A DNA stretch of 64,000 nt, taken from positions 2,641,648 to 2,705,647 of the forward strand of contig LS998015.1 of NCBI GenBank assembly GCA_900498245.1, given 5' to 3'. The notes under the pieces were generated by a model. It saw only the letters and a program-made list of their open reading frames with translations. It had not been told where the DNA came from and did no database searches. Each line of letters begins with the position of its first letter. Position 1 is the first letter of the stretch. The position numbers and the translations under genes were made by a program. Origin of the DNA: Candidatus Zixiibacteriota bacterium (lineage in GTDB: Bacteria; Zixibacteria; MSB-5A5; GN15; PGXB01). Shown here piece by piece: positions 1-9,178 of this stretch.

Positions 1-508
1 GCACCCCGCATTTATGACAATATATAATTTTAAGCGCTTTTCCTACAAAAAACATGGTCCCATGGATTCTACTCAATCGGGTGCTTGCCGCGGTCGGCAA
101 TTTACGATAATCAGTTTCTCAATTTATAAGATGAGGCCTTTGAATATATAACCTATGTCCGATTGGAATAAGCGGTACTGATTAACATGGATTTATTGAG
201 TCGAATCTATAACTTGACAGAATAATCTTATGAATTATATTAACATACAATTTTTCATAAACGATTTAACGGGCGATTTAGGGGGTTATAACTCCTTGGT
301 GTGCTCGATGTTATAAATTACGACATAAGACCAATAAGGTGCGAATGAACCGTAAATCGGATAGGGATATATTTAAAGCTCCGAATTTCCAAGGATTCTA
401 ATTTCCAGGGCCGCCGACCTTCCTGGCTGCCCGTAATTGCATCGAACAGAGTCAGAATAGATTCCCGAGCATCTTTTCTCAAAACCATATAACCGAAAGA
501 AGGGCAAT
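1..508. other. Gene-free AT-rich leading region
   Basis: I see no credible coding frame here. The stretch is AT-rich and holds a small hairpin (TTGCCG at 85-90, CGGCAA at 95-100) and a 7-bp inverted repeat (TTATGAA at 228-234, TTCATAA at 254-260) that straddles a possible -10 element. It probably contains the promoter and leader of the cytochrome gene at 509. An incomplete upstream gene cannot be excluded, because the region begins at the window edge. Confidence 0.5.
214..241 (+). promoter_or_regulatory. Possible promoter for the cytochrome gene
   Basis: TTGACA at 214-219, a 16-bp spacer and TATATT at 236-241. It would leave an untranslated leader of about 260 nt before the ATG at 509, so a closer promoter may exist. 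Confidence 0.35.
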
Positions 509-1855
509 ATGAGGATCAAATCATTGTCTGTCTTTATCGGTGTTTTACTTCTGGCAACAGCATTATCGGCTCAGAATCACATTATCATCGGATGGAACGA
601 TCTGGGCATGCACTGCAGTAATCTTGACTTTTCCACCTTCGTGGTCCTTCCCCCCTATAATAATGTCCACGCTCAAGCTATTGTGGTGGGCGACACCAAC
701 AATCTCCCGGTAGTTATCACAACCGGCTTCCGGGTCACCTATGAGATTCCCGGCAACACATATTCTGTCGGCAAAACCAATTTCTGGGACTATGCCTATC
801 AGTTGTTCGGGGTGAATCTCCCCCCTAATATCGGTCTGACCGGCAACGGACTCTCCGGAGATATGGTAATTTCCGCCAATGATTTTGAGATTACCGGCAT
901 ACCTCTCACTCCTTTTACCGATTCCGATTTGTTGCATGAAGATCCCTTTCAACTCGGCCTTTTAAAGTTGTACGACCAATCCGATAACCTTCTGGCTACG
1001 GCCGAGCCGGTGGTCCCGGTATCCAATGAAATAAACTGTGTCAGTGCCGGTTGTCATGCCTCGGTCCAGGCTCTGCTCAATGCTCATGACGCCGAAGGCG
1101 GTTTCGATCCCAATAATACTCCCATCCTATGCGCCACCTGTCATTCTTCAAATGCCCTGGGGACACCCGGCCATCCGGGTGTGCCGTCACTTTCGGAGGC
1201 GATTCATACCAAGCACAGCGAATATACCGATGATTGTTACAAGTGCCATCCCGGGCCGAATACGCAGTGCCTTCGCGATGTCATGAGTACCAGCCATGGT
1301 TTCGTCTGCCAGGATTGTCATGGTCACCTTTTGCAGGTGGGAACCAGCATCAACAATGGCCGCATCCCCTGGCTCCAGGAACCGTCATGCGGAGCCATTC
1401 AGTGCCACGGAGCCACCTTTGCAGAGGAACCGGGAAAATTGTTCCGTCAATCGAAGGGGCATGGCGGTCTATATTGCAGCGCCTGTCATGGTGAGCCGCA
1501 TGCCATTGTCCCCAGCCGGGTGGCGCGGGACAATGTTCAGAACATCGCGCTTCAAGGATATGAGGGAACTCTGAATAAATGCAGCGTCTGTCACGGTATT
1601 ACACCGAGCGGGGCCGGACCTCATGGAATAGTGGCATCTAATTGCTGTATTATGGCGGGTGATGCCAATCACAATAGCACCGTGAATATTCTCGATGTGG
1701 CTTTTGTCATCAATTTTCTCTACAAGGATGGCCCGCAGCCGGCATGCGGACAAGAAGCCGATGCCAATGGAAACGGGGTCGTGAATATTTTGGATATATC
1801 TTTTCTTATAAATTACCTGTATAAACATGGACCGACCCCAATCTGCGGATTATGA
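509..1855 (+). CDS. Secreted multihaem c-type cytochrome-like protein with dockerin tail
   Basis: 448 residues. Residues 1-21 form a signal peptide ending ALSAQ. Five canonical CXXCH haem sites are visible at about 208, 243, 267, 323 and 358, and two CX4CH sites at 177 and 294 may bind further haems. Residues about 384-448 are two dockerin-type EF-hand repeats (GDANHNSTVNILDV..., EADANGNGVVNILDI...), each followed by INxLYK. The first 170 residues have no haem motif and I do not recognise them. The product should be an exported electron-transfer protein; partner and substrate are unknown. AAGAAGGG precedes the ATG. A strong terminator follows, so the gene appears monocistronic. Export and haem attachment are family inference; the motifs are read directly. 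Confidence 0.8.
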   Translation: MRIKSLSVFIGVLLLATALSAQNHIIIGWNDLGMHCSNLDFSTFVVLPPYNNVHAQAIVVGDTNNLPVVITTGFRVTYEIPGNTYSVGKTNFWDYAYQLFGVNLPPNIGLTGNGLSGDMVISANDFEITGIPLTPFTDSDLLHEDPFQLGLLKLYDQSDNLLATAEPVVPVSNEINCVSAGCHASVQALLNAHDAEGGFDPNNTPILCATCHSSNALGTPGHPGVPSLSEAIHTKHSEYTDDCYKCHPGPNTQCLRDVMSTSHGFVCQDCHGHLLQVGTSINNGRIPWLQEPSCGAIQCHGATFAEEPGKLFRQSKGHGGLYCSACHGEPHAIVPSRVARDNVQNIALQGYEGTLNKCSVCHGITPSGAGPHGIVASNCCIMAGDANHNSTVNILDVAFVINFLYKDGPQPACGQEADANGNGVVNILDISFLINYLYKHGPTPICGL

Positions 1856-1875
1856 TAGAACTCGGTTTTTGGCCG

Positions 1876-1907
1876 GAGGGTGGTTTGATTAACCACCCTC
1901 TTTTTTT
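1876..1907 (+). terminator. Intrinsic terminator of the cytochrome gene
   Basis: Perfect 10-bp stem GAGGGTGGTT / AACCACCCTC with a 5-nt loop, followed by seven T. It lies 21 nt after the stop codon. Confidence 0.9.
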
Positions 1908-1999
1908 CAGGGCATTTGTTCTGGAGGCCAAAATCGTTGGTGGGCCATAGGCGTGTTTCAGGGGCTTCGCTCAGTTGCGAGTGTTCGAGAATCGTCGAT

Positions 2000-2028
2000 A
2001 AAAAAGCGTCGGCGGAGGGAGCCGACGC
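2000..2028 (-). terminator. Minus-strand terminator-like hairpin without an obvious gene
   Basis: Arms GCGTCGGC (2006-2013) and GCCGACGC (2021-2028) with a 7-nt loop. Read on the minus strand, the stem is followed by six T (complement of A at 2000-2005). No minus-strand gene ends here, so it may stop a short antisense transcript or be a relic. Confidence 0.5.
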
Positions 2029-2074
2029 CATTCATAATACCCCACATAACCCCGTATATATTTTATTTATCCAA

Positions 2075-2103
2075 TTGACATTTTCTTACCGAAAAGGTAT
2101 ATA
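2075..2103 (+). promoter_or_regulatory. Promoter of prfB
   Basis: TTGACA at 2075-2080, exactly 17 bp, TATATA at 2098-2103. The predicted transcript starts about 20 nt before the prfB ATG. Confidence 0.8.
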
Positions 2104-2129
2104 TTACATATCTTTTTAGGTGAAATGAA

Positions 2130-3237
2130 ATGGCAAGCGAAGTTAAAGAGACCATATCTGATTTAAGGACACGACTTTCCAAACTTGGGAGGTTCCTTTG
2201 ACCTTGAGGGACGTCGTGAAAAAATTAACAAATTAGAGCAACTTACTACTGCCCCGGACTTCTGGAGCGACAATCAGAAGGCCCAGACGATATTAAAAGA
2301 GATCTCCGAACATAAAAAATGGCTGGAAAAGATCGCGCGGTTCGATTCGGAGCTGACGGGGCTCGATGAATTATTGGAGATGGCTGATGGGGACGACGAT
2401 TCCGCCGATGCGAAGGAAATCAAGCAGATGACTGACAAACTGGTGGTTGAAATGGAAGCCCTGGAATTGACCACCCTTCTATCCGGTCCGGACGATGCCC
2501 GCAATGCCATTTTGACCATTCATCCCGGGGCCGGTGGGACGGAATCGCAGGATTGGGCCAGTATGCTTCTCCGAATGTATACCCGTTGGGCCGAAATTCA
2601 TGGATTCAAGGCGGCTCTTCTGGATTATCTCGATGGCGACGAAGCCGGCCTGAAATCGGCCACGGTGGAAATAACGGGCGATTACGCGTTCGGCTATCTT
2701 AAAGCCGAATCGGGGGTTCACCGGCTGGTACGAATTTCCCCGTTCGACGCCAATAACCGCAGACATACCTCGTTCGTCTCCATTTTTGTCTATCCCGAGG
2801 TCGAAGATAATATTCAGGTCGAAATAAAAGACGAGGATCTCAGGATCGACACTTACCGTTCCTCCGGGGCCGGTGGTCAGCATGTAAATAAGACTTCTTC
2901 GGCGGTGCGTATAACCCACTTTCCGACCGGGATCGTGGTCGCCTGCCAGAATGAACGATCCCAGATAAAAAATCGGGAAATGGCCTTCAAGATCCTTCGC
3001 TCCCGACTCTATCAACTACAAATTGAGGAGCAGCGGAAAAAGCAGGCAGAGATCGAAAAGACCAAGAAGAAAATTGAATGGGGGAGCCAGATCAGATCAT
3101 ATGTTTTCCATCCCTACAATCTTGTCAAGGATCATCGCACCGACGTGGAGACATCGAACGTGCAGGCGGTAATGGATGGGAACATAGATATGTTTATTCA
3201 GGCCTTTCTGGCTGACCCCGACTTAAGAGACAATTAA
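2130..3237 (+). CDS. prfB: Peptide chain release factor 2, made by +1 programmed frameshift
   Basis: Class I release factor for UGA and UAA codons. The ATG at 2130 (AGGTGA upstream) opens a short zero frame of 23 codons ending at TGA 2199-2201. A +1 shift at CTT-TGA joins it to the main frame, giving about 368 residues. The peptide-anticodon tripeptide SPF (SPFDANNRRHTSF) and the catalytic GGQ (SSGAGGQHVNKT) are both present, as is the IEWGSQIRSYV segment typical of RF2. A single-frame reading from a TTG at 2185 would miss the N-terminus. Only 37 nt separate the stop from the phosphotransacetylase start, so the two may be co-transcribed. Confidence 0.95.
2187..2202 (+). promoter_or_regulatory. 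RF2 programmed +1 frameshift site
   Basis: The run is GGGAGG (2187-2192), TTC, CTT (2196-2198), TGA (2199-2201), C. An internal Shine-Dalgarno-like GGGAGG sits 3 nt before the slippery CTT and the stop context is UGAC, as in the classical prfB site. Low RF2 slows termination at this UGA and favours the shift, giving autoregulation (known for the family; inferred here). Confidence 0.93.
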
Positions 3238-3274
3238 ACCATATTTTGCAGAATAGATTTTCAGGAGTTGTGAA

Positions 3275-4291
3275 ATGACTAGCAAGAGCGCCAAAAAGGT
3301 CAACATTCTCGATACGATTAAGACCAAGGCGCGTGCCAAGAAAAGAACGGTGGTGCTCCCCGAAGGGATCGAACCCCGCTCGATAATAGCCGCGGGAAAA
3401 ATCACGGCGGAAAAAATCGCCAAGGTTATTCTGCTCGGCAATGCCGATGAAATAGCCAAAATCGCCAAGGCCAACAAGGTCAAACTGGACAATATTCGTA
3501 TCATCGATCCCCAGACCTCGGACCTTCTGACCGATTTTGCCCATGAATTCTACGAAATTCGGAAAGAAAAGGGGATCACCGAAGCGGAAGCCCTGGATAC
3601 GATGAAGCAATATCTCTTTTTCGGGGCGATGATGGTGCGGAAAGATATGGCCGACGGTTCGGTGGCCGGCGCGGTCAACACCACCGGAAATGTCCTCCGG
3701 GCCGGAATTCAGGTCATCGGACTGGCTCCCGGAATCAAAACCGTCTCGGGCGCTTTCATGATGACGGTACCGAAATACCGGGACAAAGTGAACAAAATAT
3801 TCATGTATGCCGATTCCGCCGTGGTGCCCAATCCGGACCCAGAGCAGTTGGCTTCGATTGCAGTTTCGACCTCCCGCACCATGAAATACCTGACGGGAGA
3901 GGCACCATACGTGGCTCTATTATCATTTTCTACTAAGGGGTCGGCGAAACATGAAGATGTCGATAAGGTTGTGGCCGCCTTGGAAATATTGAAAAAGAAT
4001 TATCCCGATTTGAAGGTTGACGGGGAATTGCAGGTCGATGCCGCCATAGTGCCGGAGGTGGCCAAGTCGAAAGCCAAAGGTTCGCTGGTTGCCGGTAAGG
4101 CGAATGTGCTGATATTTCCCGATCTCGACGCCGGCAATATCGCTTATAAATTAACCCAGCGCCTGGCCAACGCCACGGCCACCGGCCCCATAATTCAGGG
4201 ATTGGCGAAACCCTGCAATGACCTCTCGCGCGGCTGTTCCGCCGAAGATATTGTCGATGTTACCGCGATTGCAATGCTGATGAAAGGATAA
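3275..4291 (+). CDS. pta: Phosphate acetyltransferase (short form)
   Basis: 338 residues, the length of stand-alone phosphotransacetylases. The enzyme interconverts acetyl-CoA plus phosphate with acetyl-phosphate plus CoA. The PTA_PTB fold is recognisable from VVLPEGIEPR near the N-terminus, the central GSVAGAVNTTGNVLRA and GIKTVSGAFMM, and the C-terminal VLIFPDLDAGNIAYKL and GPIIQGLAKPCNDLSRG. A phosphobutyryltransferase is the main alternative, but the C-terminal half fits Pta better. AGGAG lies 7 nt before the ATG. No acetate kinase gene is in the window. The aminotransferase gene starts 4 nt after the stop, so these genes form a tight operon. Confidence 0.9.
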   Translation: MTSKSAKKVNILDTIKTKARAKKRTVVLPEGIEPRSIIAAGKITAEKIAKVILLGNADEIAKIAKANKVKLDNIRIIDPQTSDLLTDFAHEFYEIRKEKGITEAEALDTMKQYLFFGAMMVRKDMADGSVAGAVNTTGNVLRAGIQVIGLAPGIKTVSGAFMMTVPKYRDKVNKIFMYADSAVVPNPDPEQLASIAVSTSRTMKYLTGEAPYVALLSFSTKGSAKHEDVDKVVAALEILKKNYPDLKVDGELQVDAAIVPEVAKSKAKGSLVAGKANVLIFPDLDAGNIAYKLTQRLANATATGPIIQGLAKPCNDLSRGCSAEDIVDVTAIAMLMKG

Positions 4292-4295
4292 TCGT

Positions 4296-5513
4296 ATGAC
4301 CATTAGTAAACTTGCCCGCGAAATCAAAGAGTCGCCGACTCTGAAAATGAACGAGCAGGCGGGGAAACTGCGTGAACGGGGTGAACCGGTGATTCATCTC
4401 GGTGCGGGCGAACCGAAAAGCAAGGTCCCCCTGGATGCTATTTTGAGTGCCGCGTCCAAATTGACCACTGCCGATATCCGTTATACTCCCACCGAAGGGA
4501 TTCCCTCGCTGATCAAGGCTGTCATCCGTTATACTGAGGACTACTACGGCCGGTCGGTCGGTCCCAAGAATGTCATCATATCCAACGGCGCCAAGCATGC
4601 CATTTATAATATCATGGTGACCCTGATTGACCCTCAGGATGAAGTTATCATTCTGGCGCCATACTGGGTCAGCTATCCCGAAATCGTCAAAATGTGCTAC
4701 GGTATCCCGGTCGTCGTGACACCGGAGGATGGCCGGTTTGTCCCGACTATGGATGATATTACCGAAGCCGTCAGTTCCTATACCAAAGCCATTATTGTCA
4801 ACAGCCCCAACAATCCTTCCGGCGCGGTCTATCCCCCGGAACTGATTCAGCAATTAGTGGAGTACTGCGAGAAAAAAGGGCTGTACCTGATAATGGACGA
4901 CATCTATCATAAATTGGTCTTCGACAAGAAATATGCCCCTTCCTGCTACAAGTACGCCAAAGCGGACACCGAAAATTCCAAACTGATCGTGGTGAACGGG
5001 GTCTCTAAAATGTATGCCATGACCGGATTTCGAATCGGCTGGGCGGTTGCCAGCGAAAAAATAATTGCCGCGATGATCAATGTTCAGGCCCAGAATATGT
5101 CGTGCCCGTCAGTGGTTCTTCAGGAATCCGCGGCCGGTGCCCTTATGGGGGTTCAGAGCAGTGTCGAGGCCCTGAGACTAACGCTGGAAAATAACCGCAA
5201 TGTCATGGTGAACGAACTGAAGGCCTTCACCGGCATCAAGATTATTCCGCCCGACGGCACTTTCTACTGCCTGCCTGATTTCCGTGCCTACAGCAAGGAT
5301 TCCGTGGCTTTATCGAAAATGCTCCTGGATAAGGCCCTGGTCGTGACCGTTCCGGGCAAGGAATTCGGCATGGAAGGACATCTCCGTCTGAGTTACTGCG
5401 GTTCCATAAAAGAGATTACCGAAGGTATCGCCCGCATAAAATGGGCTCTCGATCCCGAGTCACCGAGTGAAATATTCATTGGCGACAGAAAATATAGGAG
5501 AGATTGGAAATGA
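4296..5513 (+). CDS. Class I PLP-dependent aminotransferase (aspartate aminotransferase-like)
   Basis: 405 residues, cytosolic fold type I aminotransferase. The PLP lysine is K238 in SKMYAMTGFRIGW. The motif NSPNNPSGAVY carries the cofactor-contacting Asn, MDDIYHKL the Asp that pairs with the pyridine nitrogen, and HLRLSYCG the substrate-carboxylate Arg. It fits the prokaryotic subgroup of aspartate/aromatic aminotransferases; exact substrate is not readable. The stop overlaps the next start as ATGA, which implies translational coupling with the PEP carboxykinase gene and would fit oxaloacetate supply (inference). Confidence 0.9.
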   Translation: MTISKLAREIKESPTLKMNEQAGKLRERGEPVIHLGAGEPKSKVPLDAILSAASKLTTADIRYTPTEGIPSLIKAVIRYTEDYYGRSVGPKNVIISNGAKHAIYNIMVTLIDPQDEVIILAPYWVSYPEIVKMCYGIPVVVTPEDGRFVPTMDDITEAVSSYTKAIIVNSPNNPSGAVYPPELIQQLVEYCEKKGLYLIMDDIYHKLVFDKKYAPSCYKYAKADTENSKLIVVNGVSKMYAMTGFRIGWAVASEKIIAAMINVQAQNMSCPSVVLQESAAGALMGVQSSVEALRLTLENNRNVMVNELKAFTGIKIIPPDGTFYCLPDFRAYSKDSVALSKMLLDKALVVTVPGKEFGMEGHLRLSYCGSIKEITEGIARIKWALDPESPSEIFIGDRKYRRDWK

Positions 5514-7168
5514 GCCACTATTTACTCGATATAAAATCGCCGGCCCTTTCCCAGGCACAAAACCTGAAAAGCGATTACGGCCTGGCCAACCACGGTTTCC
5601 GCAATCTGAATAATGTCTATTGGAATCTCCCGACCGAAGCCCTCTATGAAGAAGCCATTTTCCGCGGCGAGGGGAAGATATCATTTCAAGGGCCGTTTAT
5701 TGTCAATACGGGCAAGCATACCGCCCGGGCCGCTAACGATAAATTTATTGTCCGCGAGCCGAATAATGAAGGGAATATTTGGTGGGGACAATACAACCGA
5801 CCCTTCAGCGTAGATAAATTCAACGCCGTTTACCAGCGCCTCCTCGGATTTTTTCAGGGGCGGGACCTTTTTGTTCAGGATTGCTACGGCGGAGCCGATC
5901 CTAACTACCGTCTGCCGGTTAGAATTATTACGGAGCTCGCCTGGCACTCCCATTTTGCCCGCAATATGTTCATCCAGCCGGAAACCAACGACGAACTGCG
6001 AAAATTCGTGCCGGAATTTACGGTCATAGCGGTTCCATCGTTCCAGGGGCTCCCTGAAGTTGACGGGACCCTTTCGCCGACTTTCATCCTGCTCAGTTTC
6101 GATCAAAAACTCTGCATTATCGGCGGCTCCGGATATGGCGGCGAGATCAAGAAATCGATCTTCACCGTTCTCAACTACCTGTTGCCAATGGACGGTATCA
6201 TGACCATGCACTGCTCCGCCAATATCGGCAAGGGCGGCGACGTGGCCCTCTTTTTCGGGCTTTCCGGAACCGGCAAGACAACCCTTTCCGCCGACCCGAA
6301 ACGGCAACTTATCGGGGACGATGAGCACGGTTGGAGCGATGAGGGAATCTTCAATTTCGAAAACGGCTGTTACGCCAAAGTGATTGAACTCTCCCCCACC
6401 GCCGAGCCGCAGATTTATGCCTGCACCCGCAAATTCGGCACTATTCTGGAAAATGTCATTTACGATCCGGTGACCCGGCTTCTGGACCTCGACGACGACA
6501 CCCGGACAGAAAATACCCGGGCCTCGTATCCGCTCAATTTTATCGAAAATGCGGTCCCGAATAAGATGGGCGGACACCCCAAAAATATTCTGATGCTGAC
6601 CTGCGACGCCTCCGGGGTCCTGCCGCCGATCGCCAAACTCAGCCCGGAGCAGGCCATGTATCATTTCATTTCGGGATACACCGCCAAGGTGGCCGGAACC
6701 GAAATCGGCCTGGGGAAAGAGCCGGAAATCACTTTCAGCGCCTGTTTCGGCGCCCCCTTTATGGTACATCACCCATACTATTATGCCGACCTGCTCCGCA
6801 ACAAGATCAACAAGTATGGAGTCAACTGCTGGCTGGTCAATACCGGCTGGTCCGGGGGGCCGTACGGAATCGGGAAACGGATGAGCATTCATCATACGCG
6901 GGCGCTTCTGAATTCGGCGCTCGACGGCAAACTGCTGCATGTCGAATTTTATACCGATCCGGTTTTCGGCTTCCAGGTTCCCAAGAGTTGTGAGGGGGTT
7001 CCGCCGGAAGTGCTGAACCCGATTAACACCTGGGATGACCGCGCCGCGTATAAAGATAAATATCTGCAATTGGGGTCGCTTTTTATCGAGAATTTCAAGA
7101 AATTCCGCGACGGCTGCCCCGATGATATCGTGGAAGCCGGACCGGTTAAAAGAGATTTCCCCATCTAA
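5510..7168 (+). CDS. pckA: Phosphoenolpyruvate carboxykinase (ATP)
   Basis: Converts oxaloacetate and ATP to PEP, CO2 and ADP, or the reverse. 552 residues from the ATG at 5510, close to the usual 530-550. The kinase P-loop GLSGTGKTTLSAD has its lysine at residue 256, almost the E. coli position, followed by LIGDDEHGW with metal-binding Asp. NMFIQP and SGYTAKVAGTE are further family blocks. A TTG at 5504 is in frame, but the ATG is better placed 7 nt after AGGAGA and gives the ATGA overlap with the upstream aminotransferase. A hairpin follows the gene. Confidence 0.96.
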   Translation: MSHYLLDIKSPALSQAQNLKSDYGLANHGFRNLNNVYWNLPTEALYEEAIFRGEGKISFQGPFIVNTGKHTARAANDKFIVREPNNEGNIWWGQYNRPFSVDKFNAVYQRLLGFFQGRDLFVQDCYGGADPNYRLPVRIITELAWHSHFARNMFIQPETNDELRKFVPEFTVIAVPSFQGLPEVDGTLSPTFILLSFDQKLCIIGGSGYGGEIKKSIFTVLNYLLPMDGIMTMHCSANIGKGGDVALFFGLSGTGKTTLSADPKRQLIGDDEHGWSDEGIFNFENGCYAKVIELSPTAEPQIYACTRKFGTILENVIYDPVTRLLDLDDDTRTENTRASYPLNFIENAVPNKMGGHPKNILMLTCDASGVLPPIAKLSPEQAMYHFISGYTAKVAGTEIGLGKEPEITFSACFGAPFMVHHPYYYADLLRNKINKYGVNCWLVNTGWSGGPYGIGKRMSIHHTRALLNSALDGKLLHVEFYTDPVFGFQVPKSCEGVPPEVLNPINTWDDRAAYKDKYLQLGSLFIENFKKFRDGCPDDIVEAGPVKRDFPI

Positions 7169-7190
7169 GCGATAAAATGCCGAAGCATAT

Positions 7191-7218
7191 GGAGAGAAGG
7201 TCAAAAATCCTTCTCTCC
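7191..7218 (+). terminator. Hairpin after pckA, probable terminator
   Basis: Perfect 10-bp stem GGAGAGAAGG / CCTTCTCTCC with an 8-nt loop, 22 nt after the stop codon. The T tract is short (TTT), so termination may be partial. Confidence 0.65.
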
Positions 7219-7318
7219 TTTGCCGCATTTATGGCTGGAACTTACATCCGGGATGATTGTTAAAAATTGCTGAGACAAGAAAAGCAACTTAGACGCTGCT
7301 TTAGGAGCCAGTGAGATT

Positions 7319-7540
7319 ATGCCGACATATCAGTATAAATGCCCCAAATGCGGATACGAATTTGAGGAATTCCAAAAGATCACCGATCCGCCGATTGAAA
7401 CCTGTCCCAATTGTAAAGGAAAGACCCATCGTCTGGTTTCGGCCGGAGCAGGATTTTTATTCAAGGGTTCCGGCTTTTATATAACCGATCACCGGTCGTC
7501 ATCATATAAGGACGCCAGCAAGAAGGATTCCGGTTCCTGA
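7319..7540 (+). CDS. FmdB-family zinc ribbon protein
   Basis: 73 residues beginning MPTYQYKCPKCGYEFE, the hallmark of the FmdB/CxxC_CXXC_SSSS family. The two CPxC pairs (C8/C11 and C29/C32) should bind one zinc ion. Residues after 45 contain GFLFKGSGFYITDH, usual for the family, and a short Ser/Lys-rich tail. The family's biochemical role is poorly defined; it is often called a putative regulator. TAGGAG precedes the ATG. It sits just upstream of the FAD oxidase gene on the same strand. Confidence 0.9.
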   Translation: MPTYQYKCPKCGYEFEEFQKITDPPIETCPNCKGKTHRLVSAGAGFLFKGSGFYITDHRSSSYKDASKKDSGS

Positions 7541-7564
7541 CAAGGATCGGGTGATATTAGAAAA

Positions 7565-8929
7565 ATGCCCGAGATTAATTCGTCGTTTTTCAAATCACTT
7601 TTCGAAAAATTCGGGTCGAAAGTCGTTCTCGATACGGACTCATTGCCGGACTACGCACGAGACGCGTCCGAAATCCGGGTCTCCCCGCCCGCTATTTTTT
7701 TCGCGGAAAATGAAAGCGATGTCATTGAAGCCATTAATCTGTGCCGAGAGGGCCGGGTTCCGATTGTCTTGCGGGGTGCCGGAACTGGATATACCGGAGG
7801 ATGTGTACCAGTGCCGGACGGTTTGGTTCTTTCCCTGCAGCATCTGAAAAAACTTGAAATTGATCCCGTACGAAAATTGGCCTATTGCGGGCCCGGAGTA
7901 ATTACTCTCGATCTGATGAGAGCGGCGGAGGAAAAAGGGCTCTTTTATCCCCCCGATCCGGCCAGCTATGATGAATCGACTCTGGGAGGCAATGTCGCCG
8001 AATGTGCCGGGGGACTGCATTGCAAGAAATACGGGGTGACCAAAGATTATGTGATCGGCCTGAAAGGAGTCACAATCGGAGGCGAAATATTGATGACCGG
8101 AGTTTATGCCGAAAGCGAATTATTTAATCTCGAAGGAATCTTGGTCGGCTCCGAAGGGATGCTCGCCGCCATCACCGAAATTGCGCTTCGCCTGATAGAC
8201 GTTCCGCAAACCGGCCCGACCATTCTGGCGGCTTTTCCCGAACCTGAAGATGCCGCCAAAGCGGTTGCGGAAATTACCCGGAGGGGTCTTGTACCGGCGG
8301 TGATGGAATATATGGACGGAGACGCCGTGGCCTGCTCTATGGAATACGAGAGAGCGGTGGAAATCGCCCGGGCAGCCGCTATCCTCTTATTTGAAACATC
8401 GGGTCATAGAGCCGCTACGGAAGCGGAGGAAATTGAGGCCGTCTGCAGGACCAATAAATCCTCTTTGCTGAAACTCGAATACGACCGCGAAGAGGCCGAA
8501 AAACTCTGGAAAATAAGGCGCAACCTGTCCAAAGCGGTAAAAGCCTCGGCCAGAGAAAAAATTTCCGAAGATGTCGCCGTGCCGCCGTCGAAATTGCCCG
8601 AATTGGTCAATTTTGTGGCGCAGATGGCCCATGAGTACCCGCTTCGGATAAATTCATATGGTCACGCCGGGGATGGTAACCTTCATGTCAATTTCCTTGT
8701 CCGGCAAGAGGATAAAGATGTTCATGCCTATATCGATGAAGGGATCGGCAGACTCTTTCGAAAAACCCTTGAATTGGGAGGAACGCTTACCGGCGAGCAT
8801 GGAATCGGGTTAACTAAAAAGAAGTTTATGCCGCTGGAATTCGATCCTCCGACACTGCGATGGATGAAGGAAATAAAGTCAATCTTCGACCCTGAAAACC
8901 TGCTAAACCCCGGCAAGATGTTTGTATGA
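7565..8929 (+). CDS. FAD-linked 2-hydroxyacid oxidase, GlcD family
   Basis: 454 residues. The N-terminal half is a PCMH-type FAD-binding domain (VLRGAGTGYTGGCVP, then PPDPASYDESTLGGNVAECAGG). The C-terminal half is the FAD-oxidase C domain, with SYGHAGDGNLHVN and GTLTGEHGIGLTKKKFM containing the conserved histidines. The family oxidises glycolate or D-lactate to the 2-oxoacid; which one cannot be read here. No GlcE or GlcF gene is adjacent, although a fused GlcD-GlcF paralogue lies at 17404-20091. The ribosome binding site is weak. No terminator is visible after the stop. Confidence 0.88.
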   Translation: MPEINSSFFKSLFEKFGSKVVLDTDSLPDYARDASEIRVSPPAIFFAENESDVIEAINLCREGRVPIVLRGAGTGYTGGCVPVPDGLVLSLQHLKKLEIDPVRKLAYCGPGVITLDLMRAAEEKGLFYPPDPASYDESTLGGNVAECAGGLHCKKYGVTKDYVIGLKGVTIGGEILMTGVYAESELFNLEGILVGSEGMLAAITEIALRLIDVPQTGPTILAAFPEPEDAAKAVAEITRRGLVPAVMEYMDGDAVACSMEYERAVEIARAAAILLFETSGHRAATEAEEIEAVCRTNKSSLLKLEYDREEAEKLWKIRRNLSKAVKASAREKISEDVAVPPSKLPELVNFVAQMAHEYPLRINSYGHAGDGNLHVNFLVRQEDKDVHAYIDEGIGRLFRKTLELGGTLTGEHGIGLTKKKFMPLEFDPPTLRWMKEIKSIFDPENLLNPGKMFV

Positions 8930-9061
8930 CAACGGCTTCAAGAATATCCACAAAATTTATCCTGAATGTGCGCTTTAATAATCGATTGATACTATCGAGG
9001 CTAAAACACCAAATTACTTCGGCAAAAATCCCCGAAATTAGGAATAAATTAGTTTGAATTA

Positions 9062-9090
9062 TTGACAATCCAATTCGGAGGAAGTATTAT
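9062..9090 (+). promoter_or_regulatory. Promoter of citrate synthase gene
   Basis: TTGACA at 9062-9067, 17 bp, TATTAT at 9085-9090. The leader before the ATG at 9179 would be about 80 nt. Confidence 0.85.
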
Positions 9091-9178
9091 ATATAAAATT
9101 AGAATGTGAATCAGTTCACAAGCAAGAAAAGCGGACTTAGATGCCTTTAATCAATAAATTAATAAAGGAGAGATTTTT

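Noticed and set aside
2185-3237. prfB started at TTG 2185
   Set aside because: The upstream ATG, ribosome binding site and classical frameshift site explain the N-terminus better, and residues before DLEGRREK match RF2 organisation only through the shift.
5681-7228. A 515-residue open frame on the minus strand opposite pckA
   Set aside because: It mirrors a highly conserved gene and has no family motif or ribosome binding site. It arises from codon bias of the real gene.
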